This document shows, piece after piece, positions 11,601 through 18,443 of a DNA stretch of 64,000 nucleotides. Source of the DNA: Chrysophaeum taylorii (taxonomy: Eukaryota; Sar; Pelagophyceae; Pelagomonadales; Pelagomonadaceae); NCBI GenBank assembly GCA_029834535.1, contig JAQMWT010000563.1, positions 1 to 64,000 of the forward strand, written 5' to 3'. How positions within the stretch are numbered: position 1 is the stretch's first letter; each line of letters begins with the position of its first letter. Below the pieces are notes generated by a model. It did not search any database. It was not told the DNA's origin and saw nothing but the letters and a program-made list of their open reading frames with translations. A program made the translations under genes and the position numbers.

Positions 11601-14595
11601 CGTCGTATTCTCGGGTCACGTCGCAACTGCCCGCGCCAAAGTCGCACGTGATATAGTTGCCGTTGAGCAAGACGGCGTCGCACTTGGCCGTCGTCTGTTC
11701 CCAGTCGACGACGACGATCGTGGGGACGCAGCTTTCGAGCTTGTCGAGCGACACGTCTGCCCGCCGGGTTCGCAGCGCGCCACCAGAGCCAGCCTCGGCG
11801 ACGTTGGACGCGAAGAGCCCGCCCTTGAAGTCGACGAACGAGTCGACGATCGAGGCAGCCCCGCCCTCGTTCGTCGCGCGGTTGAAGAGAAACGACGTCT
11901 CCGAGACAACGCTCCGGACCTCGTCGCCGAGGTTGATGTGGATTCCACCCCCCTCGGCCGCGAGATTCCGCCGCACCGTCGACGTTTCCACGGTCGTCTC
12001 GAGGATGCGATCCATCGCGAGCCCTCCGCCCTCCGCCCGAGCCGCGTTGCTTTCGACGACGCACGCCTCGAACGTCGTCGAGCTCAGCTGGCCACCGTGG
12101 GCCCCGCCACCGTCGGCCCAGGCATGATTCTTCCGCAACGTGGATCGCACGAGTTGCATGGTGCTGAGCGTGTCGACGGCGATACCCCCTCCGTATTCGG
12201 CCTCGTTCTCGACGACGCCGACGCCGTGGATCGTCGCTTCCGCCCGCTGCGACACGAACAAGCCGCCGCCATGCGAGCCCGCGCGATTTGACGACGCGAG
12301 CGCGTGCGTCGCGGTCGCTGCGGCAGAGATCACAAACCGTGCCGCGAGCTCGCTGTGCACGCCGGTCCGCACCGCGTAGTCGTCCTGATAGACGTCCAGC
12401 GGCGTCTTGGGCGGAAGCTCCAGATTCCAAAACCCGCCGTCCCACCCTTGGCCTGATATGTCGCCCGTCCAGAGGTCGTAGGTGCCGGGCTCGACGCAAT
12501 GGACGTGGCTCTTCACGCTGCCTTCCAGCGCGGTGCCGAGCATGTGGGCGCCGCTCGCGTCGACCGTCGAGCCGGTCTCGGCGTTGCGAATCCAGAAACT
12601 CCCGCTCCCCAACGACGCCCGGGGGTCCGTGAAGTCGAAAGTAAAGATGATCACGTCGCAGCCGGCCGCGGCATACAACCGACCATCGGTATTCAAGATC
12701 GCGATGCCGCCACCGTCGACGAGCGCCTCGTTGTCCGCGAACTCCGCGTCCCTCGCGAAAAGCGTCGCGTCGTCGACGACTGCACCGCCGCCCGAATCGG
12801 CCGTGCAGTTCAAGACGCGGCTGTGCTTCAGGACGGCGCGCGTGCCTTCTACGACCGCGAGACCCCCTCCCGAGCCCTCGAGCGCCGTCGACTCGGCGAT
12901 CACGACCCGGTCCAACACCGCCTCCGAGTTGCTGTCGACGTGGACCGCGCCGCCGCCGTCGCCTCGACTCGAGACGCATGCGCGAAAGTAAGTGTCTTCG
13001 ATCGTCATGTCGACGCCTTCGACCGACACGCAGCCCCCGTGGTTGAAGGACGTACAATTCGTTATGCTCGAATTCACCACGTACACCTCGCCGACCGTCA
13101 CCTTGACGCAGCCGCCGCCACCGCTGTCAAAACTTTCTTGGCCGTCTCCAAAAGTCGAGCAGCTGTCCAATTGCGTGTTCTGGAGCACGACCGAAGAACG
13201 GTATGCGGTCATGCAACCGCCGCTATCGCCTCCGGCGTGTCCGTTTAGAATCCGCGCCGCGTCGAGGAACACGAGCCCCCCCTCTTCGCTGCCGTCGAGG
13301 GAAGTGCAAGAGATGGCGCCGCCCGCGTACTCGAGTGTCACGGCGTCGGATATCGTCGCATCCCGGGACATGAGGACGGCGCTGTCGTCGTAAGCGTAGA
13401 TCCCCGCACCACGGCCGTCAACCAGGGCACGCGAAATTTCAGACGCGTTGTCCATGACGAAATAGGACTCGGACAAAAATACGGCGCCCCCGCTGGGGCC
13501 CGCGCAGTAGCAGTCTTTCAGCGTCGACCCGTTCGTGAGCGTCAGAAGCGAGTGGTCGACGATCGAGACACACCCGCCGACGAGGACTTCGGCCGAGCTC
13601 GAGCGTATGATCGACGCCCCCGTCACCAGCACCTCGGACGCCCCGTCGGCCGCCAAGCCGCCGCCGCCGGTACTCGCATAGCACCGCTCCATGACAGAGC
13701 CTTCGGTCCACGCGAGCGACGCCGAATTGTGAACTTCAAAGCAGCCGCCCATCGCGGAGTACGCGTCGCGGACCACCGAACCTTGCGAGAAGACGGCGGA
13801 CGCCCCCGTCCACACGGCAACGCCGCCGCCCATCACGCTCGCCCAGCAATTCGCGACGACAACGCGGCGGGCAGTGAGGCTCGCGTAGGCCGACACCAGG
13901 ATACACCCCCCAACCCCTTCGACCACGCCGCCAGAGATCGAGGTCGCATCGAGCGCGAGCGAAGCTCGCGGCATCACCGCGACGACGCGGTGTGCCGTTC
14001 TGCCCGCCGCGACGAGGCCGTACCCTCGGACGGCGACTTCGGACGCGTTGACCACCAGCTCGCCGTCGACCATGTCGAGAAATGAGGCGAGCGAGATGCG
14101 CGAGCAGGTCTGCGCTGCCGCGCGCAGCTCTGCCTCCGAGTCCGCGATGACCTCCTCCGCGACGCCGTCGCACGTAGCTGCCCGAGGGATCGAGGTGCTG
14201 CAGGTTTGGCCGCTGCAGTCGCACAGGTTGCCAGAGGCGAAAAGCATTTTGTGGGACTCGAGGTCGACGCAGTCAAACCCATATATCGCGTAGTCGTCGC
14301 ACTCGGCGTTGCAGGCCCAGCAGCTCGTGCTCGCGCACGCCGTCGTCGTCTCGTTCTCCGAGGCGAGGCGTCGCGGTCCCGCCTTACAAGCGCAGGCACC
14401 CGAGCATTCGCACCCATAACTGTCGACGATCGCGCACGTCGACGGCAGATACTCATCGCAGTTTTGAAGCCCTTGGCACAGCTCCTCGCAAGACGGTGAC
14501 ACTTCATCCGTCGTCAAACCACCACCACCACCGCGTGACAAGATGCCAAGCAGCGCCAGCAGGAGATGCTGCTGCTGCCCGATGGGGCGGACCAT
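8680..14595 (-). CDS. Giant Pmp-like beta-helix protein with multi-TM C-terminus
   Basis: 1971 aa in one exon, ATG start. A hydrophobic signal peptide (LLLALLGIL) is followed by a Cys-rich head with CxCxxxCxC clusters (about 30-150). About 1000 residues of short GG-rich repeats follow (GGxxxVxxxxxxxLxxxxFxxNxA style, e.g. GGGIAI, GGAAS, GGGLAVVEG), typical of right-handed parallel beta-helices of the polymorphic-membrane-protein class. Two GW-centred inserts (GWDGGFWNLEL, GWHGGELRVSV) look like small beta-sandwich units. A membrane-proximal Cys-rich segment (about 1290-1390) leads to a bundle of about nine hydrophobic helices (from GIAFISFAFFVFLGWL near 1398 to about 1870). An acidic Asp-rich cytoplasmic tail ends the protein. 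This layout suits a surface adhesin, receptor or TRP-like channel; which one cannot be told from sequence. Many multi-kilobase antisense ORFs here are shadows. Confidence 0.8.
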   Translation of the reverse strand: MVRPIGQQQHLLLALLGILSRGGGGGLTTDEVSPSCEELCQGLQNCDEYLPSTCAIVDSYGCECSGACACKAGPRRLASENETTTACASTSCWACNAECDDYAIYGFDCVDLESHKMLFASGNLCDCSGQTCSTSIPRAATCDGVAEEVIADSEAELRAAAQTCSRISLASFLDMVDGELVVNASEVAVRGYGLVAAGRTAHRVVAVMPRASLALDATSISGGVVEGVGGCILVSAYASLTARRVVVANCWASVMGGGVAVWTGASAVFSQGSVVRDAYSAMGGCFEVHNSASLAWTEGSVMERCYASTGGGGLAADGASEVLVTGASIIRSSSAEVLVGGCVSIVDHSLLTLTNGSTLKDCYCAGPSGGAVFLSESYFVMDNASEISRALVDGRGAGIYAYDDSAVLMSRDATISDAVTLEYAGGAISCTSLDGSEEGGLVFLDAARILNGHAGGDSGGCMTAYRSSVVLQNTQLDSCSTFGDGQESFDSGGGGCVKVTVGEVYVVNSSITNCTSFNHGGCVSVEGVDMTIEDTYFRACVSSRGDGGGAVHVDSNSEAVLDRVVIAESTALEGSGGGLAVVEGTRAVLKHSRVLNCTADSGGGAVVDDATLFARDAEFADNEALVDGGGIAILNTDGRLYAAAGCDVIIFTFDFTDPRASLGSGSFWIRNAETGSTVDASGAHMLGTALEGSVKSHVHCVEPGTYDLWTGDISGQGWDGGFWNLELPPKTPLDVYQDDYAVRTGVHSELAARFVISAAATATHALASSNRAGSHGGGLFVSQRAEATIHGVGVVENEAEYGGGIAVDTLSTMQLVRSTLRKNHAWADGGGAHGGQLSSTTFEACVVESNAARAEGGGLAMDRILETTVETSTVRRNLAAEGGGIHINLGDEVRSVVSETSFLFNRATNEGGAASIVDSFVDFKGGLFASNVAEAGSGGALRTRRADVSLDKLESCVPTIVVVDWEQTTAKCDAVLLNGNYITCDFGAGSCDVTREYDDCLGCRCSSTPIQDSENYYELLEIRADDDDDDDDGPRRIEYGLPATGGLVEHEYCLSSGTYAITAHATQGRGWHGGELRVSVVEEEEEEDDGGGGVSSKEREVVRFAFSEDDGASKSATFEVSAPVRPRATRFLKNQALRGGGGAVSWEVIPPRGLDVVRAYSSGNEAGYGWFDATPAVALLVANATIEASSGEVSPPVVIALLDERGQIVSSSPVSATAILDATGSSATTVNNIAVSEAGYFAFNTLIVADRPGARVNVTVSSALETLYESQHTITFLLRECLANERHVGATCEVCDASSYLSEETQACVECSRGMECDEPGTALASLETDSGYYRTTATSREVYRCNFDNNACGGPAGACADGYEAVLCGSCEKGYEKTFEGRCVRCTTESRLLAITGIAFISFAFFVFLGWLTVSRRSLAVCAKLTEVQGGSGANDIVRYVKHAKQQQKNDDHENDDDDQEDGEAWFVMAVVKAKALFSFYAIVSSMPLVVGNVAFPKTYMRFLRHAGVITIDLVGIFPTRCMLDISTESFYVRKLVGTTTAPLCVLVVLAACYYLFGNAKTSTTPEDRDRRRRLKLRVYGQVSLLLIHCALPSTSIAAFQAFVCDEYDDGDGRQTAYLRVEPAVSCDSNLWRRAIAPFAAIMIAVWPVGVVTLYTVLLFSHRDVLNPDVQAPRLLSARPSARYLMNQSMRRLIASSSTHQRRVSETRKSQIEGGPFEQVLAFRFLWCDYKPRCFYFEILEAVRRIMLTAVLAIIAPGTPTQLILGFLVSTAFAVCTMCLQPLVLADDNVLVLTAMICTAASLFLALLLRVDSIGGHNAATFLILVAVLPIVATFYALRSLFRSGSPRFAWLQGTCFSFRPRFLFGQNITSKQLHRASSPPPPTLAEPLEVSTTKASSVVSFKLPRDHARNDAVTPDVYDDDGDLSDDDDDEQTTTAPDVVVDTVRDHHDENDAAAVDYPPRTNTNGDVQ

Positions 14596-14829
14596 TTGCC
14601 GCCGGCTTTCTCTCCTGCTCAGGAGTCGCCACCCCCCTTAATAGATGAGTTCGCCAAGGTGGGATGCATTCACTCACCCCTGTAGCGTGCAACGCCTCAT
14701 CCGCGAAAAGATCTAATAACGAAACTGCTGCAACTTGTTGTTGCACGTAGTTCAAACAAGGAGGCCGCCACGTTATTATGAATGCCGTTGAGCGACGGGG
14801 GCGTATTTGGTTCTTCCTCGTCACGTCAA

Positions 14830-15696
14830 TCAGTCGTCCTGGAAGATGGCGAAGGCCGTGGAGGAGGGTTGGGGGCTCGGCGGCACGGTAATGACGTCGT
14901 CGTCGTCGTCGTCATCGTGGTGGTGTTGATGTTTGTCGCCGGCGAGCATGGAGGCGTCGTCGTAGTTGGCAGTGCGGTTGTCGTCGTAGAAGAGGGAATC
15001 GATTTCCTTAGCGGCGAGGGCGGAGTTGATGGTGAGGTCGTCTTGGTCGGCCGCTTTGAGGGTCGTCGTTGCAACTGCGGCGGAAGGTTGTTCGCGTTTG
15101 GCGGTGGAAAAGACGAGTCGGCGCGAGATGGCTTTTTTTGCGGTGGATTGGTCCTCCTTCTTCTTCGCCGAGGTGTGGTCGAGGGGGTGGAGCGGCCGGC
15201 GAGTCGTCGTGTTCTCGGTGTCGATCGCGCGGAGGGGCGGTCGCTTGGTGGTCGTCGCTTTCTCGGTGGCCGTGATGAAGTGGCGCTTCATGCGGCGCTC
15301 GAACTCGCGGCGGCGGCGCGAAAGGAGGTCCTTGGGCTTGGCGTCGGCGTGCGCGCCGCGCGCGTAAATCGTGTCCGCGTCCTTGAATCGCTCGGTCTTT
15401 TCGGCGACAAAGGCCCAGGCGATCCAGAATAGGGCGAGGTCGTGGCCTATTTCGTGCTCGTCGAGGAGCTCGAACACCCAGGCCGGATCCTCCTCCTCGG
15501 CGTGGCTCGCGACGGCGAGCCACACTCGGACGTACCTTTCGTCGTTCCGGTACGCCTCGACCCCGAGGAGCGCGCGGCCGCATCGCTCGCGGACGGCCGC
15601 CGCGTCGCCGTGGGTCTCGGCCCAGGCGACGTACCGCAGCCACGGCTCGAGCTCGAGGGGCGCGCGACGCACCCCCGCCTCGAAGGAGCTTGCCAT
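14830..15696 (-). CDS. MadBub/BubR1-like checkpoint protein (kinase-less)
   Basis: 288 aa from the ATG at 15696 (an upstream in-frame extension would need TTG). Residues about 10-135 match the Mad3/BUB1 N-terminal TPR-like region: LELEPWLRYVAW, then YRNDERYVRVWLAVA, IGHDLALFWIAWAFVAE, DADTIYARGAHADAKP and REFERR in family order. This domain docks on KNL1 and forms part of the mitotic checkpoint complex. The rest is a disordered basic then acidic tail. The last residues, FAIFQD (282-287), fit the ABBA motif Fx[ILV][FHY]x[DE] that binds Cdc20/Cdh1. No kinase domain is present and I see no KEN box, which is odd for a Mad3-type inhibitor. A missed exon could account for that. Confidence 0.75.
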   Translation of the reverse strand: MASSFEAGVRRAPLELEPWLRYVAWAETHGDAAAVRERCGRALLGVEAYRNDERYVRVWLAVASHAEEEDPAWVFELLDEHEIGHDLALFWIAWAFVAEKTERFKDADTIYARGAHADAKPKDLLSRRRREFERRMKRHFITATEKATTTKRPPLRAIDTENTTTRRPLHPLDHTSAKKKEDQSTAKKAISRRLVFSTAKREQPSAAVATTTLKAADQDDLTINSALAAKEIDSLFYDDNRTANYDDASMLAGDKHQHHHDDDDDDDVITVPPSPQPSSTAFAIFQDD

Positions 15697-16027
15697 GATG
15701 ATTGTCTGTCTTGTCCGCAACGGTTTATTATTCCTTCCTTTCTTTCTTTCTTTCTCTCTCTATCGAGAGAAGAGAGAGAAGAGAGAGAGAACGCAGCAAC
15801 AACAATTCCATGTACCGCGAGCGGGGGATCGATCGCCAACGCCTTGATCGAAACCCGGGCGCCCTCGCACCGCCACGTCGCCGCTACAACACCCAGACCG
15901 CCCGCGCCGCGCAGGACGTCAAGCTCCGTCGCACATACGTCCGGCGGCAGCATGCGGGCGGAGCCCGTCCTTGCCCCCGCGGCTCGACCCCGACTAGGCC
16001 TCATCCTCCCCCGCCTTCCACCGCAAC
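15697..16027. other. Divergent promoter region
   Basis: 331 bp between two divergent starts. It includes a TTTC run and a GA-rich inverted stretch (CTCTCTATCGAGAGAAGAGAG near 15755, an imperfect hairpin). A short block near 15930-15998 resembles one near 30045-30120 (shared GGCAGCATGCG and ACCCCGACTAGGCC). Confidence 0.4.
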
Positions 16028-17200
16028 ATGAAACCCCTGAACAGCCTGGTGGTGGTTGGGGTCGCGTTTGGGTTCGTCGCGCGCGAGGACGCGGGCGCCC
16101 TCGCCGCGCAGTGCTTGGCTCGGCACGCATGGCTGCGCGAGTTCAACGCCTCGCAGGCTTCGGCGCTCGCCGGACGGAGGGAGATGCGCGCGGTGGTCGT
16201 GCGGCCGCACCCGCTCGCCGGCGTCGGGAACAGAATGCGCGTGATGCGCGCCGCTTTGCTCCTCGCCGCCCAGCACGGCGCCCTCGTGGTGTTCGAGAAG
16301 GACGATTTGTCGCGGCGGCTGCGGCCGCGGCTCGTGAAGTGGGACGCGAGCGCCTGGCCGGCCGGGGCTCGGCGCCGGTTCGAGTCGCTGCCGCGCCGCC
16401 GGCTCGGGCGGAAGGAGGCGGTGCCCGCGGCGTTGTTTCGGGGACCGGGGGTCGTCATCCTCGACGCGTGGAACGACGATCCTATTGGGGGGGACGAGGC
16501 GTGCGCGGCCGTCGCCTTGTTCCGGAAATCTGCGACGTTCGACCGCGAACTCGAGGACCGGCCGCGCGCGGCCGTCGCGCTCCACGTGCGAACCAACAAG
16601 GAGTTCGACCCGGCGTACGTCGCGACCCGCCTCGCGGGCCGGACCCGGAGGGGTCGCCCGAGGCTCGAGGCCTGCGACACCTGCTGGGAAGAAGTCGCGA
16701 GCGTCTTCGGAGCTTGCGCTCGAGCTATGGGCGGCGGCGGAACGTGGTTCCTCGCGTCCGACGACCACGACCTCGTCGACGCGGTCCGCGGTGCCGTCGA
16801 GGCGAACTTTAGCGCGGAGACGCGGTTTTTGCCCCGCTCGGCTCGCGCGCACTCGGGCCTCGCGCGGCCCAACAGCTCGACCGCCGGCCCGCTCCTCGAC
16901 CTCTTCCTCGTCGCGAGGGCGCGCGTCTTCGTCGGCACCGCCGGCAGCTCGTTTTCCGCCCAGGCCGTCGCGGTCGGGGGACTCCAGGCTCTCGGGGGGG
17001 AGAGGGACGCGCTCCGCCGGGGGGCGGCCGTCTTATTCAGGTCCCCCTTCTTGAAGGGGCCAGATTTGTCCGATCCCTCGGCGCACGAGCTCCCCGCGAC
17101 CCCCGACCTCGCAGCGCGCGCGTGTCGTCATCTTCATGAGCTTACTATGCGTCGTCGTCGTCCATCGCAGCTCGGAGCTCGCGGCGGATATCGGGCGTGA
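16028..17200 (+). CDS. Fucosyltransferase-like GT-B glycosyltransferase
   Basis: 390 aa, ATG start, with an N-terminal hydrophobic segment (SLVVVGVAFGFVA) acting as signal anchor, so probably a Golgi type II enzyme. GVGNRMRVMRAALLLAAQHG near 61-80 is the Gly-Asn-Arg loop seen in fucosyltransferase-type folds. ALHVRTNKEFD near 184 occupies the place of the family's HxR donor-binding strand. FLASDDHDLVDAVR near 240 and STAGPLLDLFLVARARVFVG near 282-302, followed by TAGSSFS, match the C-terminal donor-binding half. Acceptor and linkage cannot be inferred, and another GT-B family is possible. The 3' end overlaps the convergent bystin gene by 56 bp; the last about 20 residues are Arg-rich and may not be conserved. 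Confidence 0.6.
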   Translation: MKPLNSLVVVGVAFGFVAREDAGALAAQCLARHAWLREFNASQASALAGRREMRAVVVRPHPLAGVGNRMRVMRAALLLAAQHGALVVFEKDDLSRRLRPRLVKWDASAWPAGARRRFESLPRRRLGRKEAVPAALFRGPGVVILDAWNDDPIGGDEACAAVALFRKSATFDRELEDRPRAAVALHVRTNKEFDPAYVATRLAGRTRRGRPRLEACDTCWEEVASVFGACARAMGGGGTWFLASDDHDLVDAVRGAVEANFSAETRFLPRSARAHSGLARPNSSTAGPLLDLFLVARARVFVGTAGSSFSAQAVAVGGLQALGGERDALRRGAAVLFRSPFLKGPDLSDPSAHELPATPDLAARACRHLHELTMRRRRPSQLGARGGYRA

Positions 17201-18344
17201 TCTTGTCGTGGACGTGGTGGCGCGCCACGGCTTTTAAAGTGTCGAGGTGGTGGGGTTGGAGGTCGCCGCGGTAGCGCTGGGCGAAGACGAGGAGCGACTG
17301 ATGCCAGAGAACGGGGAGTCTATCCCCTTGTTGCACGGTGGCGGTGGTGGGGGTCACGAAGCGCGCGAAGTAGGCGACCAAAGCAGAGACGACCCGCACG
17401 GGAAGCGCGTACTTTTTGTTCAACAAGGCAATCAGAAAGACGGAGGTCGCGCCAGAGTAGGTCCTCGTCCCCTCGGCGAGCTTGAGAAGGACGACGGCGG
17501 CGTGCGCGGCCGGGACGCTCGCCTTGGAGAGCACCGAGGCGAAGATGACGGCCTCGCCCAAGGTGGCGTCCCGAGCCAGCGGCAGCAAAATGCCCTTGAA
17601 CCAGGCCGCGGGCTTGAAGAGAGCGCGATGCAGCGCCTGGTACAAGTGATAGTTCAGCTTGCGGTAAGTCCTCAGATCGTCGCGACACCTCGGCAACAGC
17701 ACGTCTTCATAAAAGACTTTTGCCCGCGCGGGATCGAGATTCGATGCGAAGATCCGCGTGACCGCCCCCACGGCCTGAACCGACCACGCGTCTGGCCTCG
17801 CGAGCCACAAGAGCTCGTCCCATCGCTCGAGCGCCGGAATTACTTTGAGGGCCTTGGGCAGTTTCCCGCTGCGGTACCGCGCGAGGATCGGACCGATAGC
17901 CCGGTAGGTTTCGAGGACCTTGGGCGGGAGCCCGTCTTCATCATCTTCTTCGGGGGGGCATTCCTTCTCGGCGATCTTCGCGAGAATAATGTCCGCGAGA
18001 GTGCGCCTGGTTTCGGGTTCTTCGAAATACGAATCGACGACTCGCGACTCTTTCGCCGACAGACCCACCGCCTCGAACGCCTTCTCCTCCTCCACATCCG
18101 AACCTTCCTCTTCTTCGTCTTCTTCGACGACTTGGCGGCCGAACAATCCGCCCTCCTCATCGTCCTCCATGAGTTCGCGCGCGAGCTCCTGGGCCTTTTT
18201 TCCCGGCTCCTCCTCCTCTTCCTCAGCGGGTAATGATGATGATGATGATGAAGACGGCTCCTTCTTCTTCCTCCTCTTGCGCGCCACGACCTCAACTCGC
18301 GCGTCCTCGCGGAGCTGGGCGTCGAGCGACACCCGCTTCTTCAT
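17145..18344 (-). CDS. ENP1: Bystin / essential nuclear protein 1
   Basis: 399 aa, ATG start, intronless. A Lys/Arg- and acid-rich N-terminus (about 1-110, low complexity) precedes the conserved bystin domain. Landmarks are RYRSGKLPKALKVIPAL, WDELLWLARPDAWSVQAVG, ATRIF-type helices with KVFYEDVLLPRCRDD, YHLYQALHRALFKPAAWFKG, ILLPLARD, VIFASVLSKASVPAAHAAV, LLNKKYALPVRVV, and LPVLWHQSLLVFAQRY near the C-terminus. Bystin/Enp1 is a 40S pre-ribosome assembly and export factor acting in nucleolus and cytoplasm. Length and order fit the family. It converges on and overlaps the glycosyltransferase gene, and diverges from the PI3-kinase gene with only 99 bp between start codons. Confidence 0.95.
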   Translation of the reverse strand: MKKRVSLDAQLREDARVEVVARKRRKKKEPSSSSSSSLPAEEEEEEPGKKAQELARELMEDDEEGGLFGRQVVEEDEEEEGSDVEEEKAFEAVGLSAKESRVVDSYFEEPETRRTLADIILAKIAEKECPPEEDDEDGLPPKVLETYRAIGPILARYRSGKLPKALKVIPALERWDELLWLARPDAWSVQAVGAVTRIFASNLDPARAKVFYEDVLLPRCRDDLRTYRKLNYHLYQALHRALFKPAAWFKGILLPLARDATLGEAVIFASVLSKASVPAAHAAVVLLKLAEGTRTYSGATSVFLIALLNKKYALPVRVVSALVAYFARFVTPTTATVQQGDRLPVLWHQSLLVFAQRYRGDLQPHHLDTLKAVARHHVHDKITPDIRRELRAAMDDDDA

Positions 18345-18443
18345 TAAACTAACTAAACTATCGGCGAGAGATGATGATGATGCCTGAAAAAAACATCAAC
18401 GGATACGGAAGATGGGAAGAGATGACGTCAATGGATACCGAAG

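Noticed and set aside
9140-12291. Long ORFs at 9140-11161 (minus, other frame) and 10735-12291 (plus)
   Set aside because: Arg-rich shadow translations of the 1971-aa membrane-protein gene.
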